DNA from: Marasmius tenuissimus
Lineage: Eukaryota; Basidiomycota; Agaricomycetes; Agaricales; Marasmiaceae
Reading direction: 5' to 3'
NCBI GenBank assembly: GCA_029532415.1
Contig: JAQOTA010000060.1
Location: 558,001 to 622,000 of the forward strand
DNA length: 64,000 nucleotides
Below, one piece after another: positions 9,977-21,354 of the stretch (position 1 is its first letter; every line of letters begins with the position of its first letter). The notes under the pieces were generated by a model, which was not told where the DNA came from, ran no database searches, and was given only the letters and a program-made list of their open reading frames with translations. The position numbers and the translations under genes were made by a program.

Positions 9977-12144
9977 TTATCGGTCTTGCAATCCGAGCCT
10001 CGAGACTGCGCAGGTCGCTTTGCGCTTAGCCCTCCTTTCCGCCGCGAGAGTAGCAATCTCGTTGAGGCTGATGACCTTGAATGGCCACGTCAACCAATTC
10101 CCGCCACTCCTCCCACTCTGTAGACCCATATCTTCGAGTAGCTCATCCGTATATTGGGGCCAAGTCCAGAATTTTATGCCAGAACTGTAGCTCTCGTTAG
10201 CCCACAGTAACATATCCGGGTGTCTGGTCTTCGTGAAACGCGATTCTCTGTCTGCATCCTCTCGCGCAGCTTCGGGACTAGGAGGCAACTTCATCTTGTC
10301 ACCCAAGAAGTAGGAAGATATCCAGTGGGCCATGGTCTCGTACACATATCCATTATTCGTGGTGAACTACGTGACGCGTTTGTGGGATGGATTGGGCAGG
10401 TAGAAAAAGAAATTTCCACTCACCACCGCTCCGTTGATAGCAAAGTCACGTCGGAGTAGATTTTTCGCTGGAACTATCCCTCGATAGATTGAGGAGCTCC
10501 ATTGGTCGGCCTGACTGTGTGCGGGAGGCGGGTCATAAAAGGAAGTGTAGTGTCTTTCGAATCGGTCATTCATTCCGCTCGGGTTTGGCTGATGTCTTTC
10601 GATACCTAAGTCTTCTGCAGTTTGAGCTACAACGATCGATGAGCAGACAGATAGCAGCGCGCGAGTTTGAGCCTCACCGTCAAAAACGTCCTTCCAAGAA
10701 CTGGTGTAGCCGGTTGCAAGGATAACCGCTGTGGCCTTCAGCTCTGAGCCATTGCTCAGTGTCACTCTAACGGCATCGCCAGAGCCATCGGATCTATAAC
10801 CAGTAGCCATGGCTGGGGCAACCACCTCAATTTTCCCGTCATTGACGAGACTAAAGAAGGAGTTCGAGCGTGGAACACCCTCATCGTTCACGCGAATCGA
10901 CCAAAAGAGCGGATTGCATGTGCGCAGGGGAGAGTCTTTTGGGACTGACATGGCACTGTACTGATGAAGTATGAGTACAAGGTGACAGTCAATTAACATG
11001 ACACCAATCACCGAGCTCTCTGCCAATGCATTCCAGATGAAGCGAGTTATCTTGCCGCCTAACCAAGTGGTGTGTAGGAAGCGTCTAGATGTTCGGGAGG
11101 GCGTCAGAGCGGTCGCTACTGACTGGGGCTTGGGGCTTGGTGGTAATGATACGTACTCGAGGTTTGTACGAAGATTGATATGTCCGGCTAAGACCGAGAG
11201 AAACCTGCACGCCATCATGAGACTGAAAGGTCTCGGAGAAAAGACCTCCACACGTACCTGCTTCTTCTGATAAAATCTGGAAGGGATATCTTGTATGCAA
11301 GAAAGGCGTCGGTTTTCTTGAACACGACCGACACTTTCATTCCAGAATTTGCCAAATACGACGCAGCACTACAAGAGGAAATTGTAACAGGTTTAGGAAG
11401 CAAGATGAAATTTAACGCACTCTTGAGCGGATTTGCCTCCGCCAATGACCACGACATGACTCGATTCCTCGTTTCGCGTCGCAAGAAGTTCGTCGAAATG
11501 GTTCGCGCACGAGGAGGAGTGAAAAACAGGTCCTTTGAAGCCCAACTCTCTCGCTTTGGCCGGGGAGAGAAAATCAGGCATCTGAGGGGCGCTGCATCCC
11601 TGTAAGAGATTGGTTCAATAGAACCGGCCCTCCAGAAGAGGTCCAGAAAAATTACCCCAGTACAAAGGACCACTTTATTGAAAACTAATCGCTCCTCGCT
11701 GGAATCCCTCCGGTTCTTGACCAACACCACCCAAGAACCGTTTTCTCGGCATATGTTCATAACCTCCGTTCCGAACCGTATGTGACCCCACAGGTATTTC
11801 TCCGCGAAATGATGCATGTAGGCAGCCATGTCTTGACCAGTAAGACGGACATTATCATTGGCGCTCGTTTCCATTCTCAACGGTGAGAATTGGAATTCAC
11901 CACGCACACTTTACAAGTAGATGAAGGGAGTCAAAATCATATATAGATGCACAAAACAAAGTAAATAGGCGTACTTGTTGATATTTAAACCGGGATAGAC
12001 GCGTTCTTTTGACCAAACACCACCGACCGTTTCGTCTCTCGTGAGTACCTGCAAATTCCTGAACCCATCTTGTATAAGGGTATGAGCGGTAATGATCCCA
12101 GCAGCCCCAGCACCTATCACACAGACAGAAACCTCGTTCATCAC
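9977..12144 (-). CDS. Flavin-containing monooxygenase (FMO-like)
   Basis: Exons 9977-10366, 10424-10626, 10678-10960, 11012-11084, 11157-11204, 11258-11368, 11421-11599, 11656-11908, 11975-12144 (1710 nt, 569 residues). Motifs in order: FAD-binding CVIGAGAAG (8-16); the NNVRGEFQFS stretch common to fungal FMOs; CTGGCSAP; the FMO fingerprint FKGPVFHSS (162-170); NADPH-binding VVVIGGGKSA (190-199); and LATGY (359-363). FLHTTWLGGKITRF and PKDSPLRT match the fungal FMO-like group. The protein should use NADPH and oxygen to oxygenate a small nucleophilic (N or S) substrate; no substrate can be inferred. The Baeyer-Villiger fingerprint (FxGxxxHxxxW) is only partly met, since no W follows at the right spacing. 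The 51-bp intron at 10961-11011 is in frame without a stop and was called from family alignment. A methionine three bases downstream is an equal start candidate. Confidence 0.88.
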
Positions 12145-12866
12145 GGAGAGTGGGGGGAAGTGGTAAGATCCAATCCACGAACCTATTACTCTCTAGTCAT
12201 TATATTGGCCGCAGCCGCTGCCGTTACACGCCACATGCTCCTCAATTTCGGAGAGTAATGACATGGATAATCCTCCGGAATGGTGCTTCGCTTGACTGCA
12301 TATTGTTGATTGTCGGACCATGGCAAGTTCCAGTATTCCTTGAGATTCCTTGAGATCGTTCGCGTGCAGCAAGAGCTGGAATTGGGTTCGATGCGTGGAC
12401 GATCCGGGAGCCTCCTTTTCCCCAATAGAGGCGTGTAAGAGATAGAGTCGGACGTTGCGTGGCCATATTAGGAATTATTTCGTGTTGTGGGAGCTCAAGG
12501 TCAAGGTCTAGATCTTCGCGGGAATCTGACAATCCGCCAAAACCGACAATTTTCCCACGCCCTAAGCCCTATTGACTCCGGCTATGATTGAGCCCTCAGC
12601 CAGGCCTGTCGCCAACCTATCGCGGTACTCAAGATGGTTTACTCTCAGAATCGGCGAAGGAGAAGAGTTTATATCTTCCTGGAACGCGGTAGACGGAAGG
12701 TAAGTACAGCCCAGCCTGGATGAATAATTGAACACCCTGCAGCCTCGTTTGAATAGGCTCGAATGCCTGACCAGTGACAGGCAATTCCCCGGCGCTCAGC
12801 GCTCAGGCCTCAGGCCTCAGGGCTGGAGTCGTCTCTTTCCTTCAATCACTCACCACAACAATTTGG
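12145..12866. other. Intergenic region between FMO and F-box genes
   Basis: No gene supported. It holds the divergent promoters of the FMO gene and the first F-box gene. Small direct repeats occur: TTCCTTGAGA twice near 12336-12356 and a CCTCAGG repeat near 12805-12825. Confidence 0.45.
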
Positions 12867-14738
12867 ATGGCAGCTTCCTCACCTCCTCATGTTCCTTTTG
12901 AAATCTTGGGGGCCATCATTGGTTCGCTCCAAGCTGTGGGCGATACAAAGGCACTTGCTGTATGCTGCCTGGTGAACCGTGCATTCAATGCAGCGTCTGC
13001 TCCATACCTCTACAAGTCCATCTATGCGGACTTGTCTTCGATTTGGGGACGGACCGAGAAGACTCATGTAGGCCCAACTTTTACAAACTCTATTATCTCT
13101 CTCATGACGGGTTGATCTCCAGAAATCTGAGCGCTATACCGCCTTGGTGTCTGCATCTTTACCTCACAACCGCCGTCGTGTGAGGGTTGTTACGATTTCT
13201 GGTGAGTCCAAAGGCCAGCAAAGATCCTTTATGATTGAGCTCAGCTATGACGGTGGAACTTAGGAAGGCTAGCGATCGGCTGGGGTGTCACCAACCTCAC
13301 ACCTCCTGGCATCCTGATCGATGCTTTTGAAAAGTTCACGCATCTCGAATCCGTGAACTGCATTGTCGAAGGACAGTTACAGATAGATCCAGCCCTTGGT
13401 GCAATCAAAACTCAGACCTTCTCTCAAATGTGGGACATCATCAAGAATCTTTCTACCATACGTGAAATTGTAGTTAGATGGGATCACATCGCTCCTGTCG
13501 ATCCTGCATTGCTCAAGCAGCTAGTGAAGCCCGAGCTTCTCAAACTAACCTTGTTTGGGTCCTTCGATTCGGTTGATCACTTGGCGAATTGCTTTGGGTC
13601 AACACCGATGGCATTGAGTGTGCTCCGATTTCGAGTGAGATACTATTCCGTACTGGTGATTGGTGACTTAAACGTCTGCATTTCCTGTGTCTAGGTCGTA
13701 GATTACCGTACTTCGGGTAAACTCGACAGGCTCATTGACATACTCGGACGACCTACGTCAACTCTTCGCAACCTGAAGGTTCTAAGACTCGGTTTACTCG
13801 ACACGTCACTGAGTGACGAGACGTTGTTCCGCTCCTTGGCACAACTTCCGCAACTTGAAGATCTCTGCTTGGAATATGAGATCGATGATGAACTCGAATC
13901 ACCCTACGATCCGATGGTATGTCCAAGTGTATACAAAAGCCCTCTAAACATCTCACAGACTGAATCCAAGCACTCGTATATAACCCCAATCAAGACTTTC
14001 CCTTTCCTGACCAAGCTCAGACGTTTCACGCTTCGTTATTCTTACTTCCTCGAACCGTCACTTGCTATAGGCAAAGTATGCACTTGGATTAAACACGTCA
14101 TCTCCCGATGTCCGCTCGAAGAGCTCAGTTTCGTTCCTTTCTACGACATGCGAACCTGGAACCCATTGTCAAAGCCAAGCTGGGACATTCTACTCGACCA
14201 TTTGACAGACAAGCACGCCAAAACTCTCAAGTCTCTCGACCTACGAGCCGCTTTCGTGAAAAAGCGTTCTCTGAAGAGATTGTTGGACAAATGTGTCTTA
14301 TTGGAACACCTAGCAATTGGAACAACCCGAGGCTCGATAGTGCGTATCTGTTCATGTCTGCGAAATATCCCCTGACTAGCTGAACCTAAAGCATACATTC
14401 GTCCGGTACTCCTCCAACCTACGCCATCTACGACGCGTCGAGTTTGAGCTACGGACGCTGAAGCGCGGGATAAACGCCACGTGTGCGAAGGATGAAGAAG
14501 TAGAGAGTATGCTGCGCAGTGCCCCCAACTTGAGGAGGGTCGTGATCAATGAACACCACTGGTTGGTAAGTTCCAGACCACCGTTAATATGGTCCTTCAA
14601 GCAATGTCAATTCTCATTACTCCACCATAGGGGACATGGGTACTGGAGGAAGGCGAGCTCAAGTACAGCATCAGCAAGCTCTCAGGTCGTCAATTACCCT
14701 ACTCAGATAACGATGATTCGATTTGGGGAGACCGTTAA
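12867..14738 (+). CDS. F-box/LRR-like protein, tandem copy 1
   Basis: Exons 12867-13067, 13123-13201, 13264-13634, 13695-13916, 13959-14339, 14392-14565, 14631-14738 (1536 nt, 511 residues). The N-terminus (VPFEILGAIIGSL, then ALAVCCLVNRAFNAASAPYLY) is the F-box-like motif typical of large mushroom F-box families, which link substrates to SCF ubiquitin ligases through Skp1. The rest has leucine-rich stretches such as LKLTLFGSF, LKVLRLGLLDTS and LEDLCLEYEID, suggesting an irregular LRR solenoid. The copy at 15421-17274 has the same seven-exon structure and aligns throughout (for example CLVNRAFNA/CLANHTLNA and the PLSKPSWD block). The fourth intron is only 42 bp and in frame; it was called because copy 2 has an intron with a stop at the same place. 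The substrate is unknown. Confidence 0.82.
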
Positions 14739-15420
14739 GTACCTCATTTACCATGTTCAAGGTCGTCTGAATACAGCTCCAAGGGGTTCAAACTTTGAAA
14801 CCCGCTACATAGTTGCGTAGACTGTGTTCGGCCTCAATATTTTTGATATAGATAAAGCTCTTAGCGAAGTACTCGGATTCCACAAAACGGGCACCCTCTG
14901 CAAGGACCCCTCGAATCGACGGTACACAACTGTTCGTGACTTCACCTGAGTCAATCAGTACCCGCCCCGCGTAGCAGACAGAGCCTCTAGGTTACCTGTG
15001 ACTGCGGCCGAAAAGTGCTGAGAGTTCAGACTCCCAATGGTCTTGACAAGACGTGTTGCGGTTCAATAGAGGAAAACGCTTAGAGGGCCGGAAAATTTCG
15101 AAGCAAAGTTTCAAATTACCACGGTGACAGCCATCATACCGTAACCATAACGTTCCGACCTCCCACGTTCAAGCTCAAGTCTCGATGTCAACTCGTTACG
15201 ATAAAACCTTCGCTTTTACTCGATGTGTATAGCTCCCTCGCCACTCTCTCGGTTAGGAAGATAACTGTGGCCCAGACGTCGGAGCTGTGTATTTATGAGT
15301 AACGGGCTGCAAACACGCTCTGATTCAGTGACCCTGGTCTACTAGTACATACACAACTCAATCCTACACCCGCGGCGGGCTGGACACGTTTCTCCTTTCC
15401 TTCTCGCTGCGACGACTGGG
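14739..15420. other. Intergenic region between the tandem F-box genes
   Basis: No gene supported. It contains the 3' flank of copy 1 and the promoter of copy 2. No clear TATA box close to the copy 2 ATG. Confidence 0.5.
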
Positions 15421-17274
15421 ATGTCAATTATCTCAACACCGTACCTTTCGGTCGAGCTTTTGGCGGCTATCGTCGGCCAGCTTCCAGTCGAAGACAGGAA
15501 GACACTCGCCGTGTGCTGCCTGGCGAATCACACGCTTAACGCCGTGTCCACACCGCGCCTCTACAACTCGATTGTTGTGGACGTGCGCTTGATATATTCG
15601 GGGAGGGTGGATGACCTGGCTGTAAGTTGAGCACTTCATACAGTATTTCCGTCCTAATTCCCAGCTGCAATTCACAGCATTCTGAATGTGAAGTCTTGAA
15701 TTCTGCTGCTTTACCTCACAACTGCCGCCACGTAAGAGCTGTTACTTTGACAGGTGAGCGAATAAGTCGCTCAAACGCTGGGGTATCTGTCTACGATTGA
15801 TTCCAACTCGAACTTCAGGGTCATTTGGCTGGTCCAACGTTCTACGCCCCGGCGTTCTCATCCACGCTCTCGAACAGTTCACTAACCTTCAATCTTTGGC
15901 CTGGCGCATTGCGGGAGACTCTCTCTCGGACGAGAACTTGTTTGACACTATCATAATCGACGCCCTCCGTCGAATTTGGGAAACCATCAATGATCTTTCT
16001 GGCCTACGCGAGTTCGCAGTCGGATGGGAACATGTCGCTCACATTGGTCCTGCGTTGTTCAAGCAACTAGTGAAACCCGAGCTCCAAAAATTGACCTTGA
16101 ACTTGACAACCATAAAGTCGATCGAGTACTTGGCAATTGTTTAAGGTCCACAACGCGGATGGCGCTGACCACATTAGAAGTTCGAGTGAGGCAAATTTTG
16201 TATCAGACACGGCCTCATCCACCAACTTCTTCATGAGCAGGCTTTCGCACGCTGGGACATGAGCAACTCGATCCTGGTTAGGTTCCTCGACGTGTTTAGG
16301 CAATTTACGCCTAGCCTGTGTAACGTGAGGTGTCTAAGGTTGGGTATACTCCTGGCGCAATTGGATCAAGCGTTGTTCCAAATCCTATCTCAAATCCCGA
16401 GACTTGAGGAGTTATGTTTGGAATATCAGGTTTACAATCGAGGTCTCAAGCGGCCCTATAACCCAATGGTACGTCTCAACAGCAACACAACCCCTTAAGT
16501 AGTCCTGCTCTTACCGTTCATTCCAGGAATTTCATACCACTACCTTTTCAACCCCGACCAACCTCAAACGCTTCACCCTTCGGTACTATAATTACAAAGA
16601 ACCCGCGCTTGCTGTAGACAAAGTTTGCAGTTGGATCAAGCTTGTCATATCGCGATGCCCGCTGGAGGAGTTCAATTTCATTCCGTTCTACCAGATGAGG
16701 TTCGGAAAACCCTTGTCGAAGCCAAGCTGGGACGTTCTACTCGACCACCTGACAGACAAGCACACTCGAACCTTGAGGCGTCTCGATCTCCGAGCCGCAT
16801 TTGTTAGAAAGTATTCCTTGAAGAGATTGCTACAGAAGTGTCTCTTGTTGGAACATCTTGCGGTTGGAACAACTCGAGGCTCGATAGTACGTGTTCGTTC
16901 CATACTTGTACGCTTTCTCCTCGTTGAATATCTCAAAGCACACCTTTATGCGGCACTCCTCCCACCTCCGCCTTCTGGGACGCGTCGAGTTTGAGTTGAG
17001 GACGTCAAAACGCGGGGAAAGCTTTACAAGGGAAAAGAAGGCAAGGGACGAAGCAGCGAAAAGCATTCTGAACGGCGCCCCCAATTTGAGGACGGTCGTC
17101 GTAAACGATGAATTGTGGTCGGTGAGTACCGTAACACTAGGATTGACTGTCTTCGATCTTGACAATATATTCGTGTTACAGGGAAGATGGTCACTTAAAG
17201 GAGGCGACCTGAAGTACGACGTAGAAAGTTGCGAAGTTGGTGCAGGGGTTGACGAGATCTGGACCTATAGATGA
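15421..17274 (+). CDS. F-box/LRR-like protein, tandem copy 2, frameshifted
   Basis: Exons 15421-15621, 15678-15753, 15819-16185, 16241-16468, 16527-16886, 16939-17121, 17182-17274. Exon 1 is 201 nt, as in copy 1, and the intron positions match. The F-box-like segment (LSVELLAAIVGQL, TLAVCCLANHTLN) and the LRR-like body are present. In exon 3, at 16135-16136, one base is missing compared with copy 1: the frame reads GCA ATT GTT TAA, whereas one extra A gives A-N-C-L-R-S, matching LANCFGS of copy 1. With that base the exons sum to 1509 nt (502 residues) and everything downstream stays in frame. Downstream codons and splice sites look intact, so the lesion is either very young or a sequencing error. 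Confidence 0.72.
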
Positions 17275-17574
17275 AAGACTTTCGTTTGCAGTGGTGGGCT
17301 TCATTACGAGTCTATGCGATCAGAACGTACGCCGTAATACGAGGATTACTGGAATTCTGCCCATGGTCACCTCACTGAGTGACCACCAGCCAGGGCCCAG
17401 GTTCAGCCAAAACTCGGAAGGGTCGCCCTGCCCTGCGTTGTCGACGACTGGAAGTGGTGCGAGACCCTAGAAAGCGGACGCAACTAAATAGGATTCCAGG
17501 AATGGATAGCACGAAAACAATAACAGCACAGCGACAAGGAAAAGCATAGAGTCTATCTATGAATTGTTAGATGC
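17275..17574. other. Convergent intergenic region
   Basis: 300 bp between the convergent ends of F-box copy 2 and the UPF0643-type gene; no gene. An inverted repeat GGTCAC-(8 nt)-GTGACC lies at about 17364-17383. Confidence 0.4.
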
Positions 17575-18452
17575 CTACCATCCGACATCACCACCCTCGA
17601 ATGGTAGAATCTCTACGTGTGTACTGCCCTTCTTCTTCTTCAGCACGTGCCTCTCCAAATTGTAGATCTCGTACGAGTCTTTCGCGAGTTTCATCGCGTT
17701 GATATGATGTGGGCGTGAGTTGGCTGCAGCAGCGTGTTTCCTGCTCTGCCAAATGCAGGTCGCGAGGTTCATACCTGTCTCCGAGTTGGGTATCCCGTAC
17801 CAGTACATGATTAGCTGGGTGTAACCGGTGAGCGCACGTCACGATATGATGAATCGGTAATAACATACCCCTCCATTGCTTATGGCCTCTTCGTGTGCTT
17901 TCTTGTCTGCATCATACAGGGCTGATGATTGATTAGGCCGTGAGCTGAGGTGTCAGGGTAACGGGAGAAACGAATACACTCACATCCGCCGTCACTTCCT
18001 GGCTTCCGCTTACTCCGGAACACGACACAGTACCATTCTCGTTCGTCATCTTCAGGGAGGATTAGGTTTGACCAGTTGAAAGCGTCTCCGTAAGGTGTTG
18101 ACGCGTAGTTTCCGTCGATTGGTCGGAAACGGTGCAGGGCTTTGTGTAACGAGAGCGAGGCCGGGTCGATATTGGGAAGATGGGTTTCGGTATACAACGG
18201 CGGGTTCTCGGAGGTGAGAGGTGCTCGTTCAAAGTTCAATGGAAGAGATGAGAGCAAGGGAGGTAGGTACAGTACTGGAGCTCCAGAGTCGAAGTTGGGA
18301 AGCTGATGTGGGTCGTCTGCGGAGGGCGTTGACGACGGAGGAGACGAAGCGCCGGTCGTGGTCACATCGAGTGAAAACGACGAGGGCTTCAAGGGTTTAC
18401 TGCGTCGCAACACCTCAGACGGGTGTGGTGGATGAGCAAAAGTAAGGGTCAT
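17575..18452 (-). CDS. UPF0643-type conserved fungal protein
   Basis: Exons 17575-17814, 17869-17921, 17984-18452 (762 nt, 253 residues). The N-terminal 95 residues are serine/proline-rich and probably disordered. From about residue 110 the protein is compact and conserved: LHRFRPIDGNYASTPYGDAF, EREWYCVVFRSKRK, MYWYGIPNSETG, NLATCIWQSRKHA, NSRPHHINAMKLA, SYEIYNLERH. I recognise this as the fungal family typified by the S. pombe UPF0643 protein; its biochemical role is unknown to me. No signal peptide or membrane segment. The compact core with conserved W, Y, H and R suggests a small ligand-binding or enzymatic domain, which is inference. A TATA box lies upstream. Confidence 0.78.
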
Positions 18453-19147
18453 GGTTTGTGAAGACTTGAAGGGGATAAGATTGGTAAGTAACGAACGGGC
18501 CCACAGACGGTTTTATAGTCGGCCCCTAGGTAAAAGCGGTGATCGAGTTCGCGCTGATGGCGCAATTTTGCATCTTTTGCTAGGTATTGAGAATAACCGT
18601 ATTCATGGTGATAGAAGCAGATCTGAATTGCACCTGGATGCCTTACTCGGCCTCTGGCGCCATTCTTGCAAGTTCGCGGGATGTCAACGGAGTTTCTCTC
18701 TCGTGAGATTGTCGTAACCTGTTTTGCGAGATTTTGTCCGTACAAACTGTCAATACCCGTGTTGAGCGAAGATGGCGATACTAGAGTAAGATGAATACGG
18801 AGTTTACATGGCTCACATGGAGCCTGCCACAAAAAGAGGCAGTAATACGTTCTTCGGAAGGGTCGTGGACTTGGTGCAAGCAAGTTCCGGTTACATATTA
18901 GATGGTATTTCGTGTTTGCCAAGGGTAGAAGCTCCGTATTGCTGTTCTTACAATCTGCCATTAATGACGGTAATTATAGGTGGTGCGTTCCGTGAGCCAA
19001 GCATCGTGTGTTTGAGGCAGAGAGAGGAGCAAAGAAGAAGCATCCCACATGGTGGTCAGGAGGAGAGGTGTCCAAGCATAAGCGCCCGTATCATGAGCGG
19101 CAGCACCCGAAGTAGCCTAAGGTGCTGAAACTCTCATCACATCCTCC
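18453..19147. other. Intergenic region between UPF0643-type and complex I subunit genes
   Basis: About 700 bp holding two divergent promoters. A 170-codon minus-strand open frame (18449-18961) overlaps the start of the UPF0643-type gene and its TATA box and has no recognisable domain, so it is not called. Confidence 0.45.
18511..18517 (-). promoter_or_regulatory. TATA box of the UPF0643-type gene
   Basis: TATAAAA on the minus strand, 58 bp upstream of the ATG at 18452. Confidence 0.55.
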
Positions 19148-19855
19148 ATGGCTTCGAAGAAAGCCGCAGAGTCAACTCTCTATCATTTAGCACCCAAGGG
19201 GTTCTGGAAACGATTTCGTAAGTTAATCTTTCAATATTTTTCTTTTCGAACTTGTTTTCATCATTTTATTTTCACCAGGCGATGCGGTAGTCGTGAATCC
19301 CGAAATTTCCTCTGGTCTCCCTCTCCAAGGCATTAATAGATGGCCTCCTCCTGGATCCAGGCCGGAAAAGTACGCAACACCAGCCACCAAAGGTCATCCC
19401 GGGAAAGCACTTTTACCGTGGAAACTCGCTGAAGTCGTTCATAGCTTCGGATCCTGCTCAGAACCCGTACTGGAAACGTGATGTGCGACGTGCTTATCCT
19501 CGGTTGTCCGTAGTCACGCAAGCAGGCCTTTCTTCTTTGTTGATTGAACATTCTGGGAACCAGGCGTGCGTGTTGTCTCTGGTGTACACCTGGCTTCTTG
19601 CTGACATCGTCTTCTCACATTAGCGTGGCTGTACCGGCTGCTGAAGGTGAAGCGCAGGCAGGAGCCGTCGCGCAACCCCGCGAAGCCATGGACCTCTCTG
19701 CAGCTATCACGACCATCACTTCCTCGGCCAAGGTCTTTTCAGACTCCAAATTGCCCCCCAGCCTACCTAGTCCTTACAAACGCTGGGCCCCAGAGCGGTC
19801 GGCTGATGCGCCGCACGACCCCAATGCCTACTTCCCGATGTTGCTTTACAAGTAA
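19148..19855 (+). CDS. Complex I accessory subunit, 21.3 kDa type (NUZM-like)
   Basis: Exons 19148-19217, 19279-19392, 19445-19565, 19624-19855 (537 nt, 178 residues). The sequence STLYHLAPKGFWKRFRDAVV, then NPEISSGLPLQGINR, PPPGSRPEKYATPATK, DPAQNPYWKRDVRRAYP and LSVVTQAGLSSLL matches the fungal-specific accessory subunit of mitochondrial NADH:ubiquinone oxidoreductase known as the 21.3 kDa subunit (NUZM in Yarrowia). It has no catalytic centre and supports assembly or stability of the membrane-associated complex. There is no classical cleavable presequence, as is usual for this subunit. Length and calculated size (about 19-20 kDa) fit. All intron phases close. Confidence 0.9.
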
Positions 19856-20262
19856 TTCGACTACCCAGCACTGAGCAGATGTAATAGAGTCCTTTGATAA
19901 GAGTAGTGCTACGACACTTGGAAGACGCGAATACTAAGGCTACATAGTTCGTGCTTGCACCCATCAGCTTTCCGTTCTTGACTGTACCCCCCAAGCGGTT
20001 CCCTTGAAAGGTTTACCAGAATGAAGGAGCACAGTCTGGGTATCGTCGAGGCTCACTTTCGCGATCCTCTCCATCGGTGTGAAGTTCGCATCATCTGGGA
20101 TTGCATGGAGCATACTGGAGCTGGATAAACAAAGGAACTCAGGTCGAGAAGGTCGAAGTCAGTGTGAAGATCAAGCTGTATGTATTGGAGAACGAACGCA
20201 GCAGCCAAGGGAGAACGAAGAGAAACAATTGATAAACCCAAAGTTCCTGTTGCGAGTACGAA
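19856..20262. other. Convergent intergenic region
   Basis: About 400 bp between the convergent ends of the complex I subunit gene and the casein kinase 2 beta gene; 3' untranslated regions only, no gene seen. Confidence 0.5.
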
Positions 20263-21354
20263 TCATGAACGCTCTTCTAATTCTTCTAGACGTGCTACCT
20301 GCCTGTGAAGATGAATGCTGTTTAGCCATCGTGGCCGAGTATAGTGAGTGGCGACGCACCTATCTCTAATTGCCTCCTGCCATCTTTGTAACCTGGCTAT
20401 CTCGTTCACCTGGAACCCATATATTTTTGGCCGGTACCGCTCAGCCTTGAGCGCAACGCTCGAAGTGCTGATCGTTTCACCCCCGCCTTCGGCTGGTGCA
20501 ACCTCTTGCTCCTCCCTTCCGCCCCTCCTTCGTGATCTGCCTTCCTCTCTAGCACTCGAAGAGCTGAGGTCAGTGGGTCCGCTCTTGGGAGGGATCAATG
20601 TGGGGTATACAAGGAAGAGAAGGTGGGGGAAGGTCGTGCCAAAGTACGCGCCATCGATGGCGCCATGACGGGAAGATTTAGGTGAATAGATGTCTTCACA
20701 TCGTCCACAGTACAGTTTGACAGATTTTTCGTACGGTATGTCGGTAAGACCGACAGGGAGGAGGGGCTGTTGCTGACACAATACACGTGGACATCGACCA
20801 AATTCAGCGCGTTTGTATTTCTCTAGCTGTGTCAGATGTGAAAGTTGGCGTCAGAAACCCGACTGGATGGCTGTGGTGTCGTACCATTTTTGCCAGACCT
20901 CTGGCCGTGACGATCCATCGTGCGTGTATGAGGCCGTAGAGAAGTCTGGCTTGAACATCGAGCGATCCTCTGAGCTCATCTTGAACTTCGTCGTCTATCC
21001 GAGTGTCAGCGGAACTCTAGGAGGATGGCATATCCGAACCGACCCAGCTGATCTGTTATGAGATCCAACGCCTGTGGATAATTCGCTACTTCATTGTTGA
21101 GCCCAGTGAGGTTGAAGCGATCCAGGATGAAATCTTCATCGACTTCGCAAAAGTATTCGTTGCCTTTGGAGGAAAGAAACCAGGATATCCACTATAGGTC
21201 ATTTGAGATACACATTTCAACTCGAGTAATAGAGCGAGCTGTCGTACCGAGCTGGATTGAACAAGAATCAGCGATGCTGATTTGGTGAAGGTTTTGCAGG
21301 AGGACGAACGAACCTGGAATAATCCGAATCTGAGCCAGTCGAGACTTCTTCCAT
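20263..21354 (-). CDS. CKB1: Casein kinase 2 regulatory (beta) subunit
   Basis: Exons 20263-20302, 20360-20826, 20885-20994, 21044-21191, 21248-21251, 21314-21354 (810 nt, 269 residues). CK2 beta dimerises through a C4 zinc site and scaffolds two catalytic alpha subunits. Conserved blocks: [40 protein letters not shown], the zinc ligands C113, C118, C141 and C144 ([21 protein letters not shown]), [21 protein letters not shown], and the C-terminal [10 protein letters not shown] block that binds CK2 alpha. An R/E/G-rich insert of about 45 residues separates the zinc domain from the tail, as is common in fungi. The second exon is an apparent 4-nt microexon (CTCG) between a 62-bp and a 56-bp intron; it is needed to restore phase and yields SSSWISWF. 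Divergent from the Tat-SF1/CUS2 gene. Confidence 0.93.

Noticed and set aside
11223..11257. 35-bp intron in the FMO gene
   Set aside because: Too short for splicing; the acceptor 18 bp further on gives a 53-bp intron in the same phase and a better family match.
12336..12356. Short tandem repeat TTCCTTGAGA
   Set aside because: Only two units, explained by chance or slippage; no larger structure around it.
13806..13824. Palindrome CGTCACTGAGTGACG inside F-box copy 1
   Set aside because: Lies within coding sequence and is short enough to be chance.
18449..18961. 170-codon minus-strand open frame
   Set aside because: It covers the TATA box and start of the UPF0643-type gene and has no conserved content.
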